DNA from: an uncultured Collinsella sp.
Lineage (GTDB): Bacteria; Actinomycetota; Coriobacteriia; Coriobacteriales; Coriobacteriaceae
Length of the DNA: 64,000 bases
Reading direction: 5' to 3'
Assembly: GCA_900545745.1 (NCBI GenBank)
Contig: URAD01000005.1
Coordinates: 1 to 64,000 of the forward strand
This document shows, one piece after another, positions 57,904 to 64,000 of the stretch (the first letter of the stretch is position 1; every line of letters begins with the position of its first letter). A program made the position numbers and the translations under genes. The notes beneath the pieces were generated by a model. It saw nothing but the letters and a program-made list of their open reading frames with translations. It was not told the DNA's origin and ran no database searches.

Positions 57904-58866
57904 GTGGCAGCAGAGACGCCTTGCTCGGTCCTCTATAACGATATCCGCTCGTTCGGCGGTCTTAAACATCTCGAGATCGCCCGAATGCTCATCAATGGAA
58001 ACTCTTATCTCGGCAGTACCCTGCTCGAGAAATGCTCTTCCAACCGCTCGTATCTCACCCGTTACATCGTCCATCGCAAGCCTGACCAGTGCGCGCCCGC
58101 CATCTACAGCGACTTTACCGTCACCACGCTCAACCTTTCCGCGGCAATCTGCAGCAAGCTCGGCGGCGGCGAGTCCGCCTATCGGGCAATCGCCGAGCAC
58201 TATCGCGGTCCGGCCGCCAACGAAATGATGTCGGCTCTCGCCAGCTACAAGCTGGACAGCCGCCTATATGCAAATGCCCTCAATCGCATCGACAACTTTG
58301 ACGGCAATGCCGTGCGTGAGAAAAGCACGCTTTACCTTATGCTCTTTGTGGCAACGGGGGCGCTCGCCGATCCCGTTCAGGGCGTGGCCACCGTCGAGCG
58401 CTTTTGCGACAGCAAGACGGGTGGGCACTTTGGCACCACCGAAACTACCGTCGGACGTGGCTTTATGGGCAGTCTGGATCAGCCGCACGCCGTCGCTCCC
58501 AACCTCGGTCTGCTCAGGACACATGCCGACAACTGCGTCGACATGCAAATCCATCCCCTCACACGCGATCCGCGTGGCACGGTAATTGGATCCTTGCCCA
58601 AAACCTCGCCCAGCATCACCGATGTGGGCGCCGACGCATCGCGCGAACATCTTCGCATTTGGCTTGAGGGTGAGCACTGGTACGCCCAGGGCCTTGGATC
58701 GACCAACGGCACGGTGCTCGAATCGGGCGCGGGCGACGGCGATATCGTAATCGAGCCGCCGCGCGACCTACGCGAGCCCGGCAAGATCTATCCCCCAGTG
58801 GAAATCGAAAACAGCGACAGGCTCCATCTGGGTCTCTACACGACATTCCTTGTCATTGTGGACTAG
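57904..58866 (+). CDS. FHA-domain protein
   Basis: 320 residues from a GTG start with AAAGGAGG 5 nt upstream. The N-terminal two thirds is an alpha/beta region of unknown family ('TRYIVHRKPDQCAPAIYSDF', 'LNRIDNFDGNAVREKSTLYL'). The C-terminal FHA domain (about 215-318) has 'SREHLRIWLEGEHWYAQGLG' followed by 'STNGTVLE', including the Ser-Arg and Ser-Thr-Asn-Gly contacts to phosphothreonine. It precedes a Ser/Thr kinase gene in the same direction, which makes it a likely phospho-reader for that kinase. Confidence 0.9.
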   Translation: MAAETPCSVLYNDIRSFGGLKHLEIARMLINGNSYLGSTLLEKCSSNRSYLTRYIVHRKPDQCAPAIYSDFTVTTLNLSAAICSKLGGGESAYRAIAEHYRGPAANEMMSALASYKLDSRLYANALNRIDNFDGNAVREKSTLYLMLFVATGALADPVQGVATVERFCDSKTGGHFGTTETTVGRGFMGSLDQPHAVAPNLGLLRTHADNCVDMQIHPLTRDPRGTVIGSLPKTSPSITDVGADASREHLRIWLEGEHWYAQGLGSTNGTVLESGAGDGDIVIEPPRDLREPGKIYPPVEIENSDRLHLGLYTTFLVIVD

Positions 58867-58869
58867 CGC

Positions 58870-58898
58870 GGACGGCGATCGAAAGACGGTCGCCGTCC
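58870..58898 (+). terminator. hairpin after the FHA gene
   Basis: Perfect 9-bp stem GGACGGCGA (58870-58878)/TCGCCGTCC (58890-58898). The following GGCTTTCGTCTTCT is only weakly U-rich, so read-through into the kinase gene is possible. Confidence 0.55.
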
Positions 58899-59037
58899 GG
58901 CTTTCGTCTTCTACCTTCTGCGTCGTAAACGACAATGCTCAGCGGTATACGTGGGCAGTGCGGCTATCATGGTACTTTACCGATATCCGCACTGCTCGCG
59001 TAAACGTGCGGCAACCCATGCCAGACAAAGGAACGCC

Positions 59038-61122
59038 ATGGATACTACCGATAGCGCCTATGGCGACAAACTCGTCCGTCTCGATACGTTCGATACCGCC
59101 GTGGCGGTCGACCCCAGCGCCGAGGACGACGCCAAGCGTCGGTTTATGACGCTTATTCTCCAGACGGCCCACCGCAACAACGGCAACATCGGGCACGTGC
59201 TGCGCGCGACCAACACGAGCGGCGAGGTCTTTGCCGTCAAGCTACTCAAGGACAATGCCATCCTTTCCGGCCAAGCCCCCGACCGCTCCGCCGAGCAATC
59301 GGCAGCGCACCTGGCCAGCACCGCCGCGCTGTTCGAGGAGTACCGTCATCTGTGTACCGTCTCGCACCTGCGCGGATTTCCGCGCGTCTATGGCTACGGA
59401 TCGTGCGAGGATGACCCTCTCATCCTCATGGAGTGGGTCGAGGGCACCTCGCTCAAGCAGGCGCTGCCCCTGCTTCCGCACGACGCCTCGGGCGGGCTGA
59501 CCACCCAGATGGTCGCCGCCGTCGGAAACGCCGTGCTTCGTGCGCTCTTGATGACCCAAGGCCTCGTGAATCCGGTCATCCATCGCGACCTGTCGCCTGC
59601 CAATATCATGTTCCGCACCACCAGCCGAACACTCGAGCAGCAGATTGCCGATTGTTCCTTTGACCCCTGCCTCATCGACATGGGCTCCGCGACCATGGCT
59701 CTCGGCGACGACACGATCACCCGGCGCGCCGACATCTGGCGCTTTGCCACACCCGCATACGCCGCGCCCGAGATGCTCACGCAGGATATCGAAGGCATCG
59801 CGGCCCTTCGCCGTTCACCCGCGATCGACGTCTATGCGCTTTCGAGCATTCTGTACCAGCTCTACAGCGGTCGCAAACCGTTTGACTTTGAGTCGACGGA
59901 CGCCGCTGCAACCGGCTCGTTCTATCTCGTAAAGACCAAGACCAAGCCGGCGCCGCTCGAGCCGCGCTGCGAGGGCGATGAAGCGCTCGTCCAAATCATC
60001 ATGAAGGGTCTCTCAGTCGAGCAGTGCGATCGTCCCACCGAGCAGCAGATGCTCGAGGTGCTCTCGGCATACCTCACCGATGCCGAATCCGAGGGCCGCG
60101 AAGGCACAGGAGACGAGGCCGCGATTGATATCGATTCTGGCACGCACCTTAAGGTCGACGTCGCCGGCGAGCGCGCACGAGAGATCCTGAATCAGGCCCG
60201 CCACGATGCCATGACCCGCCGCCGCTTTATTATCGGCGGCGCTATCGCAGCCGTTGCGGGGCTCAGCGTTATCGGGGCGGCAACCCATGGCTTTGGCATC
60301 CCCGACTACCTCGACGGCATCCGCGGTTCACTTGACGACTACACCTGGGATCAGCTGCAGGAGATTTCGCTCAAGATTAAGGCCGCTGAGACCCGTAGCG
60401 AGGCACGCGAGATTGCCAAGCGCTATCACCTGCTCGATGCCGATGGGCATATCCCCTATCCGTGTACCAAGCGCGTGAAACTCACCAACGGGCTGGAGGT
60501 CGGCGCGCAGCTTGTGGGCATCCGCCACGATGAGCTTCTGGACGGGACGGGCAAGGCCGGACTGACGTTTATGTTCGACGCGGGTATTGCCGAGCGCAAC
60601 GCTGCGGCTGAACTGCCGAGCGCCGGCTGGGCAGTTTGCGAGCTGCGGGAATGGCTCGACGGCGACGGCCTTAAGCTGCTGCCCAACAAGTTGCGCGCGC
60701 TCATCAAATCTGTCAAAAAGGTCTCGAATAACGCTGGCGCCGCCAACAGTGCATCGTGTCTGAGCGAGTTGCCCGCAACCCTTTGGCTGCCCGCCATGGT
60801 CGAGCTGTGCGGTACGCAACCGCCCGATTCGTTTGCCAAGGACTATCACTACCTGGCAGACATCTACAACGGCGAGGGCAAGGAGTATCAGCTCTTCCGC
60901 GAGCTCAAGGTGAGCCCGTATTCCACGAACGAGACGATGGTCCGCCAGTGGAAGGGCAAGGACACCTGCTGGTGGGAGCGCACGGTGAGCCCCGACTCAT
61001 CGGAGACCGAAGGCACGCTCTACATAAACCGTGTGGGCCACGACGGCGACGTCTTTACGTACGCAACGCCTGCGGAAAAGCCAAACAAGCTAACCTGTGT
61101 GATTCCCGGGTTCTGTATCTAG
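59038..61122 (+). CDS. membrane Ser/Thr protein kinase with extracellular DUF6273-like domain
   Basis: 694 residues. Kinase lobe: Lys68 in 'FAVKLLKD', 'HRDLSPANIMF' (catalytic Asp184), 'IDMGSA' (Asp214-Met-Gly instead of Asp-Phe-Gly), 'YAAPEM'. A transmembrane helix preceded by 'TRRRFIIGG' lies near 391-415. The outer part (about 420-694) has 'GWAVCELREWLDG' and 'KKVSNNAG', resembling DUF6273 sensor-like domains. The catalytic residues are present, so activity is likely. ATG 59038 has AAAGGA 6 nt upstream. Works with the upstream FHA protein by inference. Confidence 0.9.
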   Translation: MDTTDSAYGDKLVRLDTFDTAVAVDPSAEDDAKRRFMTLILQTAHRNNGNIGHVLRATNTSGEVFAVKLLKDNAILSGQAPDRSAEQSAAHLASTAALFEEYRHLCTVSHLRGFPRVYGYGSCEDDPLILMEWVEGTSLKQALPLLPHDASGGLTTQMVAAVGNAVLRALLMTQGLVNPVIHRDLSPANIMFRTTSRTLEQQIADCSFDPCLIDMGSATMALGDDTITRRADIWRFATPAYAAPEMLTQDIEGIAALRRSPAIDVYALSSILYQLYSGRKPFDFESTDAAATGSFYLVKTKTKPAPLEPRCEGDEALVQIIMKGLSVEQCDRPTEQQMLEVLSAYLTDAESEGREGTGDEAAIDIDSGTHLKVDVAGERAREILNQARHDAMTRRRFIIGGAIAAVAGLSVIGAATHGFGIPDYLDGIRGSLDDYTWDQLQEISLKIKAAETRSEAREIAKRYHLLDADGHIPYPCTKRVKLTNGLEVGAQLVGIRHDELLDGTGKAGLTFMFDAGIAERNAAAELPSAGWAVCELREWLDGDGLKLLPNKLRALIKSVKKVSNNAGAANSASCLSELPATLWLPAMVELCGTQPPDSFAKDYHYLADIYNGEGKEYQLFRELKVSPYSTNETMVRQWKGKDTCWWERTVSPDSSETEGTLYINRVGHDGDVFTYATPAEKPNKLTCVIPGFCI

Positions 61123-61165
61123 GCGGCGGGCGTCTTGCCGTGACGGGACCCCTCCCCGGCAGTTG

Positions 61166-61220
61166 TCTCGATTTGTAACAGTTAGAGGTCATTTTCCCTG
61201 CTAGATGTTACAGATTGAGA
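61166..61220. repeat. TGTAACAG-type inverted repeat, copy 2
   Basis: Arms TCTCGATTTGTAACA (61166-61180) and TGTTACAGATTGAGA (61206-61220) pair at 13 of 15 positions. Same family as 57667-57725. A lone CATCTGTAACGAAATCTC follows at about 61258. The pair of repeats brackets the FHA-kinase genes. Confidence 0.82.
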
Positions 61221-61295
61221 TGATTGGTTGGGACGGTCCATCGGCCAACCATCCATCCTCATCTGTAACGAAATCTCATACATTTCTTTCTGTAC

Positions 61296-61326
61296 TGGAC
61301 ACCCCCAGGGGGTATGGGTGTATAGT
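61296..61326 (+). promoter_or_regulatory. copA promoter with CsoR-like operator in the spacer
   Basis: TGGACA (61296-61301) and TATAGT (61321-61326) are -35 and -10 candidates. Between them CACCCCCAGGGGGTAT is the C-tract/G-tract palindrome typical of CsoR binding sites. Copper-dependent derepression of copA is the natural reading. No csoR gene is in the window. Confidence 0.65.
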
Positions 61327-61373
61327 ATCGGCAGGTTAACATTTCCGACACTACGTCACAGAAAGGAGAAGCC

Positions 61374-63713
61374 ATGGCTCAAGATAAGTTTGACGTGGGC
61401 GGCATGACGTGCGCCGCGTGCCAAGCGCACGTGGACCGTGCCGTCAGCAAGCTCGACGGCGTCGAGAGCGTCGCGGTCAATCTGCTCGCCGGCTCTATGC
61501 TGGTGGACTACGACCCTGCGCAGGTCTCCCCCGACGATATCTGCACCGCTGTCGATCGCGCTGGCTACTCGGCCTCGCCCATCAGCACGGGCACCGACGC
61601 TGTCCAAAGCGGCAGCTCGCAGGCCAGGTCTGGCGTCACCCATATGGAGTCGCCCACCAAAAAGTTGGAGGCCGCCGCCTCTGCCATGCGCACCCGCCTC
61701 ATCGTCTCGATCGTATTCCTTGTCCCACTGTTCTACATAGGCATGGGGCACATGCTCGGCTGGCCGCTGCCCGGCATCTTCACCGACCACACCCACAGCA
61801 TGACGCTCGCGCTCACCGAGCTCGTCCTGCTCATCCCCATCGTCTACGTCAACGACGCGTACTTTATCAACGGCTTCAAATCACTCGTACACGGCGCGCC
61901 CACCATGGACGCTCTCATCGCCGTCGGCGCCACCGCGTCAATCGCCTGGTCGCTCTACGCCATGTTCATCATGGCCGACCAGCTGGCCACAGGTCAGGTG
62001 CACGAGGCCATGATGACGAGCATGGACAACCTGTATTTTGAGAGTGCCGGCACCATCCTGTCGCTCGTCACCGTGGGCAAATACCTCGAGACGCGCAGCA
62101 AGTCCAAGACCGGCGGCACCATCGAGGCGCTGATCGACCTGGCGCCCAAGACCGCGACCGTCGTGGCAGAGGACGGCAGCGAGGCCACCGTCGACGTCGA
62201 CAGTATCCTTCCCGGCCAGGTCCTGCGCGTGCGCCCCGGCGAGTCCATCCCCGTCGATGGCGTGGTGCTCGAGGGCAGCTCGGCCGTGGACGAGAGCGCG
62301 CTGACCGGCGAGTCCATCCCCGTGGAAAAGACCGCCGGCGACACCGTCAACGCCGCCACTGTCAACCGCACCGGCTCGTTTACCTTCCGCGCCACACGCG
62401 TGGGCGCCGACACGTCGCTCGCCAAGATTGTCCAGCTCGTCGAGGACGCCAACGCCACCAAGGCGCCCATTGCTCGACTGGCCGACAAGGTCGCCGGCGT
62501 GTTTGTGCCCGTGGTGTTCGTGATCTCGGCCGTGACCTTCTTGGTGTGGATGGCACTGACCGAAAGCGTCAACGAAGCGCTCACCTCCGCCGTCGCCGTG
62601 CTGGTGATCAGCTGCCCGTGCGCGCTGGGCCTGGCCACGCCCGTCGCCATTATGGTCGGCACCGGCAAGGGCGCCGAGATGGGCATTCTGTTTAAGAGTG
62701 CCGAGGCGCTGGAGAACCTGCGCAGCGTGGGCACCGTGGTGCTCGATAAGACGGGCACGGTCACCCGCGGCAAGCCTGCCGTGACCGATATCGTAGTGGC
62801 CACGCGCGCCGACGACTCGCCCGCCATGAGCAAAAAGGCGCTGCTCAAGCTGGCCGCTGCGCTGGAGCGCTCAAGTGAGCACCCGCTGGCCGAGGCGATT
62901 ATGGCCGAGTGCGAGACACGCGGGATCGTCGCGCGCATGGTCGAGGACTTTGCGGCCGTGCCCGGACGAGGCGTTACGGCGCGCGAAGGGCAAAACGCCA
63001 TTGCAGCCGGCAACGTACGCCTGATGGACGAGCTGGGCGTTACCGTGCCCGCGGGTCTTGCCGAGCAATTTGCCGCCGAGGGCAAGACGCCGCTGTTCTT
63101 TGCCAAGAACGGCGAGCTTGCCGGTACCATCGCCGTGGCCGACGAGGTCAAAGAGACGAGCGCCGAGGCCATCGCCGCGCTCCGCAAGCTCGGCGTCGAC
63201 GTGCGCATGCTCACCGGCGATAACCGTGTGACGGCCGAAGCAATCGCCCGCCGCGTGGGGCTGAGCAGCGAACAGGTCATCGCCGACGTCCTCCCCGCCG
63301 ACAAGGAGCACCACGTACGCGAGCTGCAGGATGCGGGCAGCAAGGTCGCCATGGTGGGCGACGGCATCAACGACTCACCCGCCCTGGCGCGCGCCGACGT
63401 GGGCCTCGCTATCGGCACCGGCGCCGACATCGCCAAGGAGGGCGCCGACGTGGTACTCATGCGCAGCGACCTCATGGATGTCGCCCGCGCCATCGAGCTT
63501 TCGCGCGCCACGATCCGCAACATCAAGCAGGACCTGTTCTGGGCGCTGTTCTACAACGGCATCGGCATTCCGCTGGCGGCGGGTGTGTTCTTCCCCCTCA
63601 CCGGTTGGCAACTCTCGCCGATGTTTGGCGCCGCGGCCATGAGCCTGTCGAGCGTGTGCGTCGTAAGCAATGCGCTGCGCTTAAAATCCTTTAAGCCAAA
63701 AGTGGCAAAATAG
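61374..63713 (+). CDS. copA: copper-exporting P1B-type ATPase CopA
   Basis: 779 residues. One N-terminal heavy-metal domain with Cys13-x2-Cys16 ('GGMTCAACQ'). The membrane part has the ion site 'CPC' (about 413), then 'DKTGT' phosphorylation motif (about 459), 'GRGV', 'SSEHPLAEAI' with the His-Pro motif, and 'GDGINDSPA'. The Asn/Tyr and Met/Ser helix residues near 'YNGIGIPLAAG' and 'AAMSLSSVCVVSNALRL' fit the Cu(I) class. AAAGGAG precedes the start. It is followed by a copper chaperone gene. Confidence 0.95.
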   Translation: MAQDKFDVGGMTCAACQAHVDRAVSKLDGVESVAVNLLAGSMLVDYDPAQVSPDDICTAVDRAGYSASPISTGTDAVQSGSSQARSGVTHMESPTKKLEAAASAMRTRLIVSIVFLVPLFYIGMGHMLGWPLPGIFTDHTHSMTLALTELVLLIPIVYVNDAYFINGFKSLVHGAPTMDALIAVGATASIAWSLYAMFIMADQLATGQVHEAMMTSMDNLYFESAGTILSLVTVGKYLETRSKSKTGGTIEALIDLAPKTATVVAEDGSEATVDVDSILPGQVLRVRPGESIPVDGVVLEGSSAVDESALTGESIPVEKTAGDTVNAATVNRTGSFTFRATRVGADTSLAKIVQLVEDANATKAPIARLADKVAGVFVPVVFVISAVTFLVWMALTESVNEALTSAVAVLVISCPCALGLATPVAIMVGTGKGAEMGILFKSAEALENLRSVGTVVLDKTGTVTRGKPAVTDIVVATRADDSPAMSKKALLKLAAALERSSEHPLAEAIMAECETRGIVARMVEDFAAVPGRGVTAREGQNAIAAGNVRLMDELGVTVPAGLAEQFAAEGKTPLFFAKNGELAGTIAVADEVKETSAEAIAALRKLGVDVRMLTGDNRVTAEAIARRVGLSSEQVIADVLPADKEHHVRELQDAGSKVAMVGDGINDSPALARADVGLAIGTGADIAKEGADVVLMRSDLMDVARAIELSRATIRNIKQDLFWALFYNGIGIPLAAGVFFPLTGWQLSPMFGAAAMSLSSVCVVSNALRLKSFKPKVAK

Positions 63714-63738
63714 GCTCACCATTAAGTCCATTTAGAAC

Positions 63739-63838
63739 GGGTTTTCCAGGTGCCCGAGATTGACCTGAAAGAGGAGCGACGCGTACTTTGGTACGCGAGC
63801 GACGGCTTGAAGGTCAAGGTCGGGTGCCTGGGAAAGCC
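63739..63838. repeat. 100-nt imperfect hairpin between copA and the chaperone gene
   Basis: The outer arms (about 63739-63770 and 63807-63838, sharing CAGGYRCCCGA and TTGACCT-type blocks) pair imperfectly. The apex GCGTAC/GTACGC with a TTTG loop is perfect. It has no U-tract and lies inside the likely operon. Confidence 0.75.
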
Positions 63839-63860
63839 GACACAACAGAGAGGAATATCC

Positions 63861-64000
63861 ATGCGTTTCACAATCAAGACTTCCGGCCTCATGTGCGGCC
63901 ATTGCGACGCCACCGTCGAGACCGCGCTGCTCAACGTTGCCGGCGTGACCGACGCCGATGCCGATCACGAGACCCAGACCGTCCAGGTAGAGTGCGCCGA
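63861..64000 (+). CDS. copZ: copper chaperone CopZ-like heavy-metal domain protein (cut by the window end)
   Basis: The first 46 codons are present. It opens 'MRFTIKTSGLMCGHCDATVE': Cys12-x2-Cys15 in the position of the HMA metal-binding loop, with 'LMCGHC' in place of the usual 'MTCxxC'. AGAGAGGA is 6 nt before the ATG. It follows copA and probably delivers Cu(I) to it. The C-terminus lies beyond the window. Confidence 0.88.
   Translation, partial: MRFTIKTSGLMCGHCDATVETALLNVAGVTDADADHETQTVQVECA

Overview
The window looks like a chromosomal segment of a strictly anaerobic, high-GC, Gram-positive gut actinobacterium, most likely Collinsella or a close Coriobacteriia relative. This is inferred from gene content and style, not from a database match. 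Pointers are the [FeFe]-hydrogenase locus, superoxide reductase, formate/folate one-carbon genes (fhs, folD, fchA), an FHA/Ser-Thr kinase pair, Tat and lipoprotein signals, a LANTG-type sorting motif, GC-rich codon use and strong AAGGAGG-type ribosome binding sites. No rRNA, tRNA, transposase, prophage or CRISPR array was recognised.

Layout. 0-4.2 kb: end of an AarF/UbiB kinase gene, a phasin-like gene, a C69 dipeptidase and a folD-fchA pair. 4.2-10.3 kb (+): two paralogous lipoproteins, a secreted PI-PLC-like protein, a small PH-like gene (-) and a YhcG/DUF1016 nuclease. 10.7-16.3 kb: zinc-ribbon protein, CDF metal exporter, a Pro-rich membrane protein and fhs. 16.4-25 kb (-): ruvCAB with a LexA-type box, a degenerate NAD-synthetase-like protein, superoxide reductase and a SWIM-SNF2 helicase. 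25-36 kb (-): dnaE and addBA. 36-43.5 kb: YerC-like regulator, holin-like protein, Rrf2 regulator divergent from cysK, mnmA, M42 peptidase, iron alcohol dehydrogenase and a YoaK protein. 43.8-47.1 kb: YgiQ radical SAM protein, CPBP protease and an orphan RelB/DinJ antitoxin. 47.3-54.5 kb (-): a four-gene unit of flavin oxidoreductase, [FeFe] hydrogenase, substrate-binding lipoprotein and a fused permease-ATPase, plus an EFR1-type flavodoxin/ferredoxin. 55-57.4 kb: DEAD-box helicase with a long RGG tail. 57.9-61.1 kb: FHA protein and membrane Ser/Thr kinase. 61.3-64 kb: copA-copZ behind a CsoR-like operator.

How parts fit. fhs, fchA and folD together interconvert formate and C1-tetrahydrofolates. 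FolD has lost the residues used for cyclohydrolase chemistry and its neighbour FchA probably supplies that step. ruvCAB, addAB, dnaE and the SNF2 protein form a DNA repair and replication block. The hydrogenase operon links flavin, Fe-S and H2 chemistry to an ABC importer. The cop genes handle copper.

The most striking feature outside the genes is a series of long intergenic inverted repeats. They fall into at least seven sequence families, with arms of 15-37 bp, often nested and usually at gene ends. Two families have more than one site in this window, and other elements share sub-motifs across sites, so these look like dispersed palindromic elements and not simple terminators.
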